NCBI GenBank assembly: GCA_036345935.2 | Contig: JADWOT020000326.1 | Coordinates: 6,844-70,843, forward strand | Length of the DNA: 64,000 nucleotides | Direction: 5' to 3' | Source: Taenia hydatigena | Taxonomy: Eukaryota; Platyhelminthes; Cestoda; Cyclophyllidea; Taeniidae | In this document: positions 25,761 to 37,589 of the stretch, piece after piece | Layout: each line of letters starts with the position of its first letter | How positions within the stretch are numbered: the stretch's first letter is position 1 | Program-made: the position numbers and the translations under genes | Notes under the pieces: generated by a model | The model's database searches: none | What the model saw: the letters and a program-made list of their open reading frames with translations, nothing else | Told to the model about the DNA's origin: nothing

Positions 25761-26559
25761 TAAAGTTGGAAAAACTTGCAAAATTTCTCATTCTGATCAG
25801 TAAAGAGAGCTCTAGTTCTTGTCAAAATAGTGGTCCGGTAGGTACAATTTGATAAGGAGCTTCTTGTCCTACTAATGTGAGGCAGCATCGGTTGAGTGGC
25901 CCATCCTACTTATAAATAAATAAGTAGATTGAGAACCCATAAGTGATTGCGACTACGTCTGGGAGAATTGCGGGTTCGTAGTAGTGCATGACCACTCAGG
26001 ATCATTTAGTTTGATCAAATCTCTACAGAAATCAGTAGTAAGTTGGGAACGAAGACCCAGTCCAGTTTCATCGTCCTTGTGGCATGCTCCTGAAGGGTCC
26101 ATGGTCCATCCAGGAGCGAGCATCGCATCATCTGGTCCAGTCGAAGAGTGAATAAGGTCGCAACCCCCAAGGACGCGGGACAGAAGTTAAAGAGCAAAAT
26201 TCAGTAGATACACAGACTGATGGAAGCCCATATCGGCAGACGGATGAGTGAACGAGATGGCCGAACAGATAGTCAGCCAGCCAGTGACTCGCAGAGGTAG
26301 GTGGGCAACCAATTAATCCTTTGCAGAAATGAGTGGAAGGAAGGGTATAGAGGGGGGAGGGTGTAGATCTAAGCTGAATGGATAGATCGGTTGATTATGC
26401 TGAGAGATTGATTAATGAAGAGATAACTAAATACAATGACTTGGGTTTAATGAATTCGAGATGGATCTGGGATGAAGATGTGGATGACAAATGGGAAAGG
26501 CAGTCGAATGGATGTAAAGAGGCAGCAAAGAACCTACCCGTTGGAGTGACGAGCGATAA

Positions 26560-26800
26560 AACCGTGTGTTGGGATGAATGTGCCGCGCCTCGTCCAGTGT
26601 CAATCAGCAGACACGATCCTGATCAACTCCTGCGCCCCAGTAGCTGGACAGTGCTTGGCAAATTGGTCAACCAGAATGTTTAGTGCCGCTGGCAGTTTAA
26701 TCTGGAAATGCATCAAACCAATCACGTCACAAGAAGCGTCTTCATGCCATTGGTCGGATGGTATGAAGCCATCTGAGATGGAATAATAGACTGGTAAATA
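26560..26800 (-). pseudogene. RyR remnant: central solenoid exon
   Basis: The minus strand reads GLMHFQIKLPAALNILVDQF then AKHC, followed by GTFIPTHGFIAR. This aligns with the receptor segment '[21 protein letters not shown]...THPMLRPYKTF'. Identity is moderate but the order agrees with the neighbouring blocks. Confidence 0.6.
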
Positions 26801-27959
26801 CAAAACTCTACTTGTTTCACAGATTTTATGCTTACTGTGGAGAAGAATCATCAATGCTCTGAATTTAGCACCATTTTTATCAATATTTATGTCTCAGAAA
26901 CACAAAAAATAAACAACAATGCGGAAACGTAAGCGAGTGAAAAGAGTAGGAAGATTACACTTAAAGTCGAGGTACGTTCACGCTGTCAGCTATTCTGTTC
27001 AAGCAAGTGGATATTTTAAATATCGGGAAAGCTGAACAAATGAATAATTTCCACTTTCGACCGTAAATGCTCCTTTAAAGTAGTTTAAAGAAGAGATTTT
27101 TGGAAATCAATAGGCGTCCATAAAATCCCATAAAAGTGCCGAATGTGAAGATAAATGGGTATTATGCAGGAAATGGTCCATCTATCAATTATAGCCACGC
27201 CACGATCACCCAATCAAATGAAATTGTAGGCTTTATGAAAAATCCGTCATTTATGTATTAAACTTCATCTTCGCATAGGTAAATAAATTTACTTGTTGCA
27301 AAAAGCACAAATTTTTGAGTCAGACGTTGGTAATTAGTACGTACTTCAGAGAGAACGGCAACTCTAGGACTAGCCAATAAAAACGTTCGATTTTTCGGTG
27401 TATGCTGACATCTGATTGGCTTACCACGATGGATTATTCTACTAACCTCATTGGCAGCAATTAAAACTGTGGTTGAAGGGTCCCTCAATTGGAATCAGCT
27501 TCAGCTACCAAAAGTAAAATACGGCAAAATTTATTATTTTTCAATGATTCGATTCCTTTAGATTGACAACTGATGGTTGGCCAAAGGGTTACCACAAAAT
27601 CAGATCTCGCATTTGCACCAAAGTCTTCATTAAAAATACCGAGAGAACAAACAATCCAACCACAAATGCTTGTTGTAAACGATACCATTTGAGCGAACTT
27701 ACTGATGACGTTACAAGAGGAGTGGGTATGAAGGTCTCGTGCCGTTGTTTGGATCCTCGCAAGTCTGGCGCACTGTCCGGTCCACCGGGATGAACAGAAA
27801 CTGCAAGTTTAACAATTGGTGGAATGTTTTAACCAGCCACAGTTTCCTAAGACTCTTGGATCAGTTACTGGTACAGTTGAGTAAATGAACATTGAACTTC
27901 AATAACAATAACATATACCTCAAGTAGGCCTCTCCTACATAAATTTTCAATCTCAAGTC

Positions 27960-28330
27960 AAAATACTGACCATCGAGTCCCATAGTATTGTCTCGGATCC
28001 TTGAATGCGCATCCCATTGCGACCGACGGTAATCAGGAGGCAGTGCACAACCGATTGCTGTCAGACAAGGCAGGCGTAGACATATAACTCTGCATCATAT
28101 AAGCGATATGAGAGGTTGTTAAAGATGAGACTAAAGAGCTCTACGGAGAGGTTTTTCTCCTCCTCAGTTGCTGTTGTAGACAGTCCGACAGCCGTTGATC
28201 GAACAATCGAGGCATCGCTTAGGTTCCGCATTGCGGCATCACTTGCCACCGTGGCTCTATACATTCCACTAAATTTTGATGCCCCTCCTCCGCTACCTCC
28301 ACCACTGTCGACAACACCACCTCCGGGTTC
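27960..28330 (-). pseudogene. RyR remnant: solenoid exon with Gly-rich insert and frameshift
   Basis: After a Gly/Ser-rich segment (GGGVVDSGGGSGGGASKFSG) the frame continues to TEEEKNLSVELFSLIF, then YRLYDAELYV. It must then change frame near 28080 to give PCLTAIGCALPPDYRR. Both halves match the receptor segment 'SEEELHLTRKLFWGIFDSL...[24 protein letters not shown]'. Confidence 0.85.
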
Positions 28331-28619
28331 ACCTCCACTGCTTGGGCATTCAGTAGTCCAACCCTCAGAGCTGCATTAGGATCCAATTCGTTAATAGAAG
28401 GTGGTCAACGCAAGTAGGGATACCACAGACCAAAAGGGAGGAAAAATGATGCTTGTGTAGAATATTTGCTAAACGCGGCTAAGAGGAAGTGATTTCGTAG
28501 CGACCTCTGGTCCAACAGTACGCATATTCTTGGCGACCTTGCGAATGAGACTAGTTATCGAAAAAGGCTGAATGTGCTTGACCAAGGCAACGAGAAAGTC
28601 TCAGGCACGTTTCTTCGAT

Positions 28620-29023
28620 TGTTAAATATCAAACGGCAGATGGCCAGCAGTTACTTCGTTTACAACAAGGAAGTGAGCGTAGCGAGTGAATTGGAGCAAG
28701 ACCGAACCGCAGATGTACCGATTCAGTGCCAGAGTCATGTTACTCGCGGTGACGCCACTCTGTGCCTAAAAAACGCAGAAAGGAGTGGCTCATGGAAGGG
28801 TTATTTAAAGGCCAAGAGTTGGCCTCCCTATCACCAAAAGTGAGGGCTTGGTACGACTTACGGAATCGCGTAGCGTGACTGCACACACATCAGAAAGGAA
28901 GACATTTGCGAAGAGATGGACAAACGTGTCCACATCGGTGAGACCATAAACGCGTTCCATAAAGAGTACAACAACCGATATGTGCTCAAGTGGGAGAACC
29001 GGAGGCACTAGTGATTTGTCCAT
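28620..29023 (-). pseudogene. RyR remnant: two adjacent solenoid exons
   Basis: From 29023 to about 28860 the minus strand reads DKSLVPPVLPLEHISVVVLF then MERVYGLTDVDTFVHL, matching '[21 protein letters not shown]'. From about 28760 to 28650 it reads MTLALNRYICGSVLLQFTRY, matching '[21 protein letters not shown]'. Two or three residues appear inserted in the first block relative to the family. Confidence 0.85.
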
Positions 29024-29189
29024 CTATGGACAAGGATTGGAAAAAAGATTGATGCGTAGTCATTAGGCATAAACAAACAATAAATCAATTTTTTCATGAC
29101 ATCATTTCAAGCTAAGTTAGGAGTGCAAAAATCCTAGAAAACACTTGTCACATCAGCCAGCAAGTGTCGGTTAAGTACGAGTCTGTCTG

Positions 29190-29459
29190 GACCACTAGCC
29201 TACATTTCCGATCTCGGTGGGGGAAGAATGAACCGCGACGAGAGCACTCCCCCAAATCCTGCATCGAGACAAGGGATTGCAGAATTGCACGACCTCTCAC
29301 CGACTCGCTTTTGAAAGCGTCTAATTCGGGGGTGCAACGACCCAAAAGATCCACTAAAACTGAGTAGAAGGTGAGGGTTGCGGCACCCGAGTCAACAAAG
29401 TCTTCGTTTTTTGCGACTATAGGTAACAAAGAAATCATCACTACTGACGTTTTCTGCAA
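29190..29459 (-). pseudogene. RyR remnant: solenoid exon (DLLGRC motif)
   Basis: The frame reads FYSVLVDLLGRCTPELDAFK, then RGRAILQSLVSMQDLGE, aligning with the receptor's '[21 protein letters not shown]...RIRAILRSLVPLEDLVG'. It follows directly after the SPRY1 block of the same strand, so everything between these regions of the normal protein (more than a thousand residues) is absent here. Confidence 0.88.
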
Positions 29460-29989
29460 GTAAATAGGGATTGTACCTATGCTGGTTTAGTCAACCCACT
29501 GGAAGGTTGCTGGAGTTGCAGAGCAACGGGGCAGAGATTTCAGTCTTCGCAGCCCATTACCACCGTTCTCCACCCCAGGTACTCATCTATTGAACAGAGA
29601 CTCGAAGTGTCTACCTGCCGCCCCATCTACTACTTAAGTGGTTTTCAGTAGGCTTCCACTTCCTCCACTGCTAGTTGAGAGTAAAACTTTATTTTTTTGC
29701 CACTACCTGTTGCCGGAGTGGAGACAGAGTTGCAAACATGGAAAGATCTAAAATATCATGATATTTCCTATGCCAGATGCAAATATATTGTCCGAAATGT
29801 TACATGACCCACGATTCCGTTGAAATCGAGATTGAGATAGCGTACAGACGCATTACAGATAAATATTAAACCTTTAGAATGCAGACATCACACTATATCA
29901 CTAGATGAGGATGGCTAGAATGCAAAAAGAGGTATAGACCTGGCAGAGAACTCATGGATTTTTTCTTTTCCAAACGACCCACCATTCAG

Positions 29990-30390
29990 CAAGTGCACCT
30001 TCGCCCCTCTGCCTCACCCAGAAGTAGCCCTTCACCAAGTTCTTATTCAGATTGAATTGAATAACCGGTCCAGTGAGATCGAGGAGGCAACCAATGACAT
30101 CCTTCATTTCAAATTTGCACTTCGATTGGATGCTGTGGTCAAGTGGCAGAAGGAGCGATACAACTCCGTCGGTTTAGGCCTTTGCCTCCCGCTCCGAACG
30201 GGAAAGGCGCCTGTTTTGTATTTCCACCAGTCCAGAGATTCTGTCCATCGAAAGCAAAAGAGTAGAAGTCGTCGCCGAGGGAGACGCCTCCCCAACCAGG
30301 TCCATCGACGGGGTGTGGTGCGCAGCCGCCCGTGTTACACCATCCGATGCGAATGCCGGGGGATTGGTGGGGGACGTTCTCAAGGGTCAC
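29990..30390 (-). pseudogene. RyR remnant: SPRY1 domain
   Basis: The first part reads SPGIRIGWCNTGGCAPHPVD, then GPGWGGVSLGDDFYSFAFDG and QNLWTGG. After a frameshift the second part (about 30170-30010) reads KFEMKDVIGCLLDLTGPVIQ and FNLNKNLVKGYF. These match the receptor's first SPRY domain (HLRVGWALTEGY..., [21 protein letters not shown]). The roughly 80 residues that should separate it from the preceding RIH block are missing, and the two blocks are fused. Confidence 0.9.
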
Positions 30391-30720
30391 GATCCAGCTT
30401 ACCCACCAGTCCAATCAGCGTGTGGATATGCTCAGCCGTGATGACATTCAACGCCTTGTCCGAGTCCGTCAACACGCAATGCAGTGCATCAAGGACGCCC
30501 TCTACAAAGCGCTGTTGCAACTCGAGACGATTAAAGAGCCAGTCAAGTCGTGCAGGTGCAGCGAATCGAGTACAGTTCTCGCGATTTCCACGGATCAACG
30601 CGGCCAACAGGAGGTAGAGGTAGTTTTCAAGGTCACCGAATCGATTGCCACTCTTCTCACCGACGGTAAGAGTTAACTCACGACGATGGTCTTCAACACT
30701 AGGCTGATCATGCCCTCCTC
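30380..30720 (-). pseudogene. RyR remnant: RIH-type solenoid exons
   Basis: A first small exon starts at 30720 after ACGTCAACAG and reads EEGMISLVLKTIV. The next starts near 30652 and stays open to 30380 with NYLYLLLAALIRGNRENCTR, LDWLFNRLE, LDALHCVLTDSDKALNVI and HTLIGLVGKLDRD. It matches 'LLASLIRGNRSNCALF...LDWLVSKLDRLEA...ILEVLYCVLIESPEVLNII'. This is one of the best-preserved parts of the copy. Confidence 0.92.
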
Positions 30721-30954
30721 CTGTTGACGTAAGAGGGTTAAACAATGACAGCGGCGGTGTCACATGCGTTCACTGATGACTGGATCGAAAAGTTAAGTAA
30801 ACACTTAGTTGCCTAGTGAAGAATGACTATAAAAACCTTAACGTCGATCGCTATGCCATGCTTTAGCTATCTATTCTCTTGTACTATAAAGGGCAGTCGT
30901 TGGTTGTTGGTTTCACCCAAATGGCCTTACTGAGAAGTTTTTAAACTAACTCAC

Positions 30955-31440
30955 CTGAAAGCGGTCCTGTCCATTTGCCAGAGCCGCCGGTTTTTATTGT
31001 CTGGCCTTATGCTCCCAATCGATCTCCGGCTAAGCGAAAAATTTAACCAGGTACTCTGGACACTGATTCACCTCGTCCAAATTCAAGGACACGTCCTCCG
31101 CTCCCGCTGCACCTCCACCACTTCCAGCGGCGACACCAACACCACCAAGGCCATCTGCACTGGCAAGAGCGTCTAGACTGTGGTTAAAGGTGGAGAAGAC
31201 GGCGGTTGAGCGACGGATAGCGGCAGCAAAGAGACTCCTCTTCCTGCGCCCGAACCAAACTGAAGACATCATCCCTTTAACCCTCGACCAGCAGGACAGC
31301 TTCTTCTCCCCCACCTTGCCTACACCGCGCTTCTTTGTCTCGTAGGACTCGTAAGACAACCACCAGCCCAGTGCAGCGTGCTGAAGGTAGATCAGGGTCT
31401 CACCCAAACACACGTCTGGATCACCCATGCTCTCGTGCTT
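30955..31440 (-). pseudogene. RyR remnant: MIR/RIH exon, 132 codons open then two stops
   Basis: The frame from 31428 reads GETLIYLQHAALGWWLSYES, then GVGKVGEKKLSCW and AAIRRSTAVFSTFNHSLDAL, matching '[20 protein letters not shown]...ARMIHSTNGLYNQFIKSLDSF'. It ends at TAG 31032-31030. The same frame goes on with DWEHKARQ, a TAA at 30996-30994, then ALANGQDRFQ and a canonical donor CAG|GTGAGT at 30955, matching '[21 protein letters not shown]'. Confidence 0.92.
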
Positions 31441-31689
31441 GCGATCGATTTCAGCCTTCTTCTTGTCATCCTGTCACAACGCAAGAGACCGCAAACAGTG
31501 CAGTTCTACCTACGGCCTTCAAATATGAACATTTACTTTCACCGTATCGGCCCTTCCAACCAAAGAGAAGATAGTACGCTGGGTAGAACTACAACAGTTT
31601 GCCCAGAATTGGAAGCCGTGGGAGAATGGACCTTTTATTGAAGGCAGTAGGTAAACAAGCATAGTAGAACCGGTACGTAATCCACCCAC

Positions 31690-31930
31690 CTTGTTCTGTT
31701 AGATGTAGAAAACCGTGGCGGCATCGTTCAATTCGATTCAGCCAGGCGCAGAGGGATGCCCACCCGAGCCCGAGTGCCTGATGCCCCAATGCCGACCGGT
31801 TGTAAAGTGACGCAATCGCACCGCGTCCTTCCACGAGAAGAAGCCTAAGCACCACTTGATTTCGGTGTGTTAAATTTGCCAGAGCGATGAGGCGTGGTCC
31901 GACATTGAGCCCAGTTAGTACATCACCGAC
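31690..31930 (-). pseudogene. RyR remnant: MIR exon with three stops
   Basis: The minus strand reads SDHASSLWQI, a TAA, TEIKW, then KDAVRLRHFTTGRH, a TGA and ATVFYI. It matches the receptor's 'THARSLWRLEPLRISW...GQPLRIRHVTTGRYLAL...ATSFCFRIS'. A 3.9 kb gap separates it from the next upstream clear exon at 35.9 kb. That gap holds no receptor exon I can identify with confidence. Confidence 0.85.
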
Positions 31931-34900
31931 TGATGGTAAAACTGAAATGGTATTTCAGTGGGTGATAAGGCGAGAGGAGTGTGAATGTTGCGGTTGGCAG
32001 AAGGGGCAATAACCCATGATGAAAGGCATGGAAATGACGTCTGCCTCCGCGTTCTTTAAGCGAGCTGGACAAGTTCGTCATGGAGCTGTCAGTCAAGCGA
32101 ACATACGACACCTTCTCCATCCCTCTACTGACTGGAAGGAACTCGGATAGACGTAAAGCCAGACAGCACTAAAGCAAAACAAAGCGACAAACAAAGAGAC
32201 TAACCAAAACCACCTTAAATACCGCTTTGTATTCGGCGAATCGGCTTTGAGGTCAGTGTTTGTAGGACTAACAATGGATCCATGGAATGGCCAGGATTCT
32301 ACCTTTTCCACCAATGCAGGTCCCAAACAGAATGAAGCTCCAAATCCACTTGAATTGCTAGGAGGAATAAGATAACTTTCCGATTGACCGCCAATTTGAT
32401 GACTGGCGTGGTGGCTTCGTGGGTGCTCTTCCTTGCAGCACCGAATACGTTGCGATAACCGACGCGGAAGGTCGACCACAGGTGGCGCCGGCGACAGTGC
32501 TCGAGAGTGGAGTTGGGATACGTCATGGCTGAATTGTTTGGTTGCCTCCTTGCTCTGGTGAGGCGGCAGGCAATTAAGACTCGACCATAATGACTTTGCT
32601 AGGCTGGTATATTATAAATACTTTTTAACCTCATTATTCTGCCCTTTGTCAAATTCGAGCCGCTACAATACCAAATTTAAGCTAGTCATCTTCAAACTGA
32701 ATCGGGCTTTGACAACTTCCTTTTTCTTGCTTTAAAATCTGACCAAAGCCAGATTTTGTAGCCTTGTCGACAATCTGCTTTGGACAAAACTTCTGGTTGC
32801 ACATATTTGCGCTCCCGAACGCTGGCAGAAGCACCAACTCCACGATGGAAGATGGTGTTGGAGAAGTGACCAGGGCCAATGAGACCCACGTAGTGACTTG
32901 TCGAACAACGCCACTAAACACGAGAATCACGGTCCGTAGTGTCTGTCGAAAACTGGCAATCACTCCGAACGATGAGAACGAATCTCCGTAAACATGCTTA
33001 AAGTAAAAATAAGGCTTTTTAATGGAAAAACTATGTAAGGGACATTTGGATACAGGAAATGTATGCAATTGGTTGTTTAAATAGTCCAACAGAACGAATA
33101 TTCTTGAGCATTTTCTGGAGCAAAGTGCGAATCACATTTAAAGTAGGGCCCAAAAGCTAGGCCTTTGGTAAATCCGCGGTGGGTGTCATTTCCTTGCTTG
33201 GCTAACAAGGTTTGTGGGGATTGGTTCAGCGAGGTGCGGTGGTGTATTTCGACGTATAAAGCACACGCACAGAAATCGATGGCATCCACCTCTGGTATGG
33301 ACAAATGCTTCACCACTACGACCTGTCTTCTTTCGCACTCCACCAATCGAGTCCCGTATGGGGAGCGCACGATGCAATGTTGCTATAATGGTCACTCGTC
33401 CTCCAAAAGTCCACTTTCATTAAGTAAACCATGAGTTGTCCCTAATCGCCTGTTTATGCGTTTGTCCGAAGCTCCCCATCCCAAACAGAATCCCTGGCTC
33501 TTCTGACTTCTGTCGATGAAATCCATCCTCATTTACACACGATCCAGCTAGACGCCCTAGTAACTCTCGGCCAAATCACTTCCCTTCTCCCAACCTTGAG
33601 AAAACAAGTTCTGTCGAGACAAGCCCAAATTAATTGTTCATTCGGCTCTGCTTACCTCTGGGTGGTCACTGACCTTAAGGGGGAATCACAAATCTTGCCC
33701 ACAGCCTTCAGCTAGCAACCCTTCCCATCGCGACTCAACGTTGCTGTGACTTCAACCCTCATGAAGCGTTTGCCCCTGGAAGCCAACGGAGGAAACTAGC
33801 CCTAACTGTTCCACACCCCCACCACTTTACCGTCTAGCGAGGAGTTGGGACTGATTGACTGGACACTCCCCCCTCCCTATCCAAAAGGGTGAAAATGAGG
33901 TCTTTCTACAAATAGTTTTGCACCATACAAGCCTGAAGAAATGGTCATGGCTAGACAACGTTTTGCCCCCTAACAAGCGCGCAGCCCTTAAAGAAAAACT
34001 CCGTCCACAGTCCATCGAGAATAAGTGACTCTCTTCTGCCTCAGAAATGTAGGGTGAATAGCAGGCGAGGGCACATTATTGCAAATGGCGCCAGAATCCA
34101 CCCAGTTAACTTGCATTCTAAATCAATAGGTGTTCTAACATTCATCCGTTTATAATTGCGCGCAGCACGTCCTCCTCGTCCTCCTAAAAACACTACACGA
34201 GTCAACTTGACATGAAATTTGAAAAGTAAAAACTCCGTCCTCGAGAGCCCTGATCTAACCTCATTTTTAAACTGCCTCCTAACCGGAGTCAGCCCGTAGC
34301 CGATCTCTTCTATCTTAACAAAGTGGAGGCCTCATTATCCTCCTCGCCTTTTTTTCCTCCGCTAGTGTACACACGCACAATCACGTAGAGGTAGCCCGCA
34401 TAAAACCCACTCCGATGCACCAATTGATGCACTCTTAAACGTCATCACGGCGCAATCGATTGGCCGTCTCGGCGCTTGCCGCTTGCGCGTGCACACACAC
34501 GCGCGCACGCACGCGTAAAGTGATCGATAAGGCGGAGAAAAAACACGGCCCCACCGAAAGCGACTTGCTCCCAGCGCCACTGCAGACTAGCAACACAGAT
34601 GAGAACTGAATCTTTTGGGGTCTCGAAGGTTTGAAAAAGGTGTGCTTAGTAGTTAAAAGACGATTGGTCTCTTGGACTTCGTAACCCGGAGCAATTCGTT
34701 GAAGCTACTGACTACACTAACACAACCGTTCAGCATTACATTTGGTTTAGCATCAAACTGAACATTTTAGAATTCCTAAAATTTCGCCTTCGATGCAAGG
34801 AAGCAGCTCCCTGTAAAGCTATCAACCAATGCACATATGCTCCCATCGTGAAAAAGGAGACCATCAAACAGATAAATGTCTAGTGTTAGCAGCAGTGCAA

Positions 34901-35880
34901 CTCAACGTTGATCAAATGAAGCACTCAAGGCATAGGAAGCTTAAGGGTTTTGATACCTGTCTGATTCTCTTCTCTGGTCAAACACGATAAGGCGAAGTTC
35001 TAGAGGGAAACTCTTAGTGAAATAGCATTCAACCAAGCACCATCGCCCTTTTTCCCTTCGTTGCTTCGGAAATAGGCAAAACTCCCGAGGGGACAGTACT
35101 TTGGAAGAAAATAATGTTGAGGCCTACAGAGAGCTTATCAGCATGACAATACCTTAGTCCCCTTTTCTCTTGGATTGCGAGCTTTCCCACCAAGGCTAAT
35201 AAAAAGGTCATTCTAATCAAGACCAAGGTAAGTGCCAAGACTGAAGGTCACTCTATCCGAAACAGGATGAGACAAAGCCGTTCGGCTTGACCCAGCAAAG
35301 TGCCAAGTGGATCTGGGGGCTCCACTTAGCGAACGAAGAACACTGAAATTCGTGTTTCCTTTCTTTATGCTTTATGAAACAAGCACACCCCCGAGGTCGC
35401 CACACCTAAGCTAGCATTGAACAGCTGCAACATTTGAGCATGAGGCCTTTTGCTGACAATAATCACCCGGAGGTCAGATTGCCAGCCATGTCGTAAGAAA
35501 AATAATTCCTTTCTCAAAGTACTTAAAAATTTGGAATCATTCACTATGAATCGGATAGAAACTGCACAAAATAAGCATTTATTTAGTCTAAAAAAGGCTT
35601 CCTTTAGATTGACATGCATTAAGTCTTTTTTTTCATGGGAGTATCCAACGTTCGGTGAGAGGCGATTCGGGCGACATCAAAGGAATCTATGCTTTATCCA
35701 TGAGTGTGAAAGCAGAAAACAGACTGTTTGATGGCTGGCGAAGGCAAGGTTTGCAAACCTACTCAAGTTAATTTCTCGTTAACCGCAAACTGGTAAGGGC
35801 TTAGGAGTCTCACTTTTCCCCAAAGACCTTTAAGTAACCAATAAGGCGAGCGAATACGGAAGGACAAGGAGGAAAAGCCT
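31930..35880. other. Gap between RyR exons; no clear gene
   Basis: In the intact receptor these flanking exons are separated by only a short stretch of protein, so this 3.9 kb is a long intron or inserted DNA. Longer minus-strand frames (32093-32479, 32682-33089, 33077-33370) are not recognisable. A weak receptor-like block may lie near 35365-35460 (LQLFNASLGVATSG). A (CA/CG)n microsatellite of about 30 bases lies at 34486-34515. Confidence 0.5.
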
Positions 35881-35882
35881 AC

Positions 35883-36863
35883 CGGATATCGCTCGGACGT
35901 CTCACTGACGAGGATGAAATCGTCATTGGCTGTAACATTAAGAATAGCATGCAACTCCAAATGAAGATATTTTCGGGAGTATACATGCAGATCAAATTCG
36001 GTAGCATTCCTTGGAAGTGCTTATGACTCTAAATTTTCGATTAAACAGCAATAAAAACCTGTTTAAAAATTGGAAGGCACCAGGAGCGATTTGAGGACAT
36101 CTTCAGAAAGAAAAAGCAAGGTTATCATCACTATTGCGCTTTCTGATATAAATATCCGCCAGAAGTTCCTTTAGACAAAATAACATACGAGCGGTTCATG
36201 AAGAGAGAAACGAATTTGGGAACCCGTAACCCACTTTTGGTAAACAGAACAGCTCCTTTATCTTGTTAGTCGACTTGACTGGGGTCCACCTGCATACATT
36301 GTGGTTCACAAAGCTGCCATCGTTGGAAAAGATTCCCACCTCACAAAAATTTGTTCCAAGAAAACAATCTGTCTTGCTTATACCTTGAAGCAACTTTTAA
36401 ATGTTTTAGCAAAATCCTACAGATCCATAAAAAGGTCATAAATTACAGTCGCTTTCGACTGAAATGCGCTTACTGTTAGCTTCACACTCGAGGCCCACAT
36501 TAAACGCCAATTTGTTCTCTGTTGAACTGGTACCTAGACAAGCCAGGTACTGGATAAACAACAAAAAAATCCAGTCAAGTTCGATAGCTTGTTTTTGAAA
36601 TAAGGCTAAAAAGATAGAAAAAGCATACCATGCTGCTGTTGCGGTGTTTCAGCCTTATAGCGTAGCCGTAGAGAAGGATGCGATGGCCGGAGGTAGAGTT
36701 CTGAAAATCGTATAACATGCAACAATTTTAACGCATAAAAAAACAAGTCAATAAAATGAGCAGAAATGTACATCAAAAAGCTCATTACGACTAGAAAGAT
36801 TTTCCTGAATTGCGCCAGCTGATAGCGCCTGCTCCAGGATGAAAATGCAAGGATGCACATTGG
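35883..36863 (-). pseudogene. RyR remnant: first four N-terminal exons, splice sites largely intact
   Basis: Exon at 36863-36789 (after CCTGTAG) reads NVHPCIFILEQALSAGAIQE. Exon at 36700-36629 (CAG| ... ATG|GTATGC) encodes 24 residues with HRILLYGYAIRLKHRNSSM. A block at about 36400-36250 reads CEVGIF, then CRWTPVKSTNKIKE. Exon at 35929-35883 (ACAG| ... CCG|GTAGGC) reads NDDFILVSETSERYP. They match 'CCFVLEQSLSVRALQEM', '[20 protein letters not shown]', 'DVGL...CWWTMHPASKQRSEGEK' and 'GDDIILVSVSSERYL'. The receptor's first exons, expected at higher coordinates, are replaced by homeobox copy 3. Confidence 0.9.
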
Positions 36864-36989
36864 CTACAGGAACCTAAAATTCATGAAAACAAATTTGTTA
36901 AACTCTTTCTTCAGAGTAACAACAAAACAGCGTTTATTATAACAAACGGCGGGTTGCATTTTAAATAAGTAAAAAGCAACGCTAATAAC

Positions 36990-37548
36990 AACAATCAGAT
37001 TGTCAGAGCAGATAATGTCTCTTCCTCTCCTTGTGAAAGAGATGGTGTTTCTTGTTGTACTTGCTCTTGCACGGTAGACAACGAAGACGATGTGGTGGAT
37101 TATTGAGAACCCGAGTTTGATCCTCCCTCGGGTACAACTAAGCGTTCTGCATTAGATGCACCTGTAAGAGCAAAACGAATGGAATGAGAACACGAACAGT
37201 CGCATGTAACTAGATACTATCTCGGACCTTATGGGGGTCAAGGCCTTATTCATATCGAGTTTGCTACTCTGAGTATGCAATCGGTCTGTTTGATCCCAAT
37301 CCTGCAGACTGGACTGGATGCATATACGTGGCCATTGGGACTGCAGATGAGTTTATCTTCAACTCAGCTGGATAGAAAGCGGTAGTAAAAGTACAAAAGC
37401 TAAAGATACCAGGGCATACAAACAGGAAGGATCATAAGTATGATGAAATGATTGGATTGCCAATACCATTTGCTTGCAGCGTTGCAAGAAATTGGAGTTG
37501 TTCTGGACTGAGGAGGTCCAAAAGGCTTTCCAATGTAAAGCTGGACAA
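36990..37548 (-). pseudogene. NK2-like homeobox gene copy 3 (exon 1 and 5' part of exon 2)
   Basis: Exon 1 (37548-37467, 82 nt as in the intact copy) reads LLDLLSPEQLQFLATLQANG and ends at ATG|GTATTG. Exon 2 starts at 37161 after CTTACAG in the family phase and reads GASNAERLVVPEGGSNSGSQ, followed by TAA (37102-37100) and TVQEQVQQETPSLSQGEEE. Similarity to the 40 kb copy stops near 36990; about 130 bp further the first ryanodine-receptor exon begins on the same strand. The start codon is TTG instead of ATG. The homeodomain and exon 3 are missing. The TATA and CCAAT-like elements upstream are kept. Confidence 0.85.
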
Positions 37549-37589
37549 GATGGGTTAGTGGTCACACAGTTCTGCACTGTTTCTCCGAC

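Larger units (their letters stand above)
25385..36863 (-). pseudogene. Ryanodine receptor, N-terminal and central part, decayed
   Basis: Ryanodine receptors are tetrameric Ca2+-release channels of the ER/SR of muscle and neurons. On the minus strand, exons appear in the right order: N-terminal trefoil/MIR part (36.86-31.69 kb), RIH-type solenoid (30.72-30.38), first SPRY domain (30.38-30.0), junctional/bridging solenoid (29.46-26.56) and the second RYR repeat pair (25.76-25.39). Motifs include RILLYGYAIRLKHRNSSM, LAALIRGNR, LHCVLTDSDKALNVI, GDDFYSFAFDG, LVDLLGRCTPELDAF, ERVYGLTDVDTF, MTLALNRY and CALPPDY. Breaks: stops at 31032-31030 and 30996-30994, frameshifts in SPRY1, near 28080 and in the RYR repeat, and a jump of more than a thousand residues between SPRY1 and the next block. 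The extreme N-terminus is missing. Many splice sites survive, so it arose by gene duplication and not by reverse transcription. Confidence 0.93.

Noticed and set aside
30057..30617. 186-codon plus-strand frame
   Set aside because: It lies opposite the receptor SPRY1/RIH exons, which have clear homology on the minus strand; the plus frame is Arg/Ser-rich without any domain.
32093..33370. Further receptor exons between 32 and 33.4 kb
   Set aside because: Long minus-strand frames exist, but in no frame could I align them with the receptor segment expected here, so they are left unassigned.
25385..36863. Functional ryanodine receptor with sequencing errors
   Set aside because: Too many lesions of different kinds (stops, frameshifts, missing domains, truncated ends, inverted second half) for base-calling errors alone.
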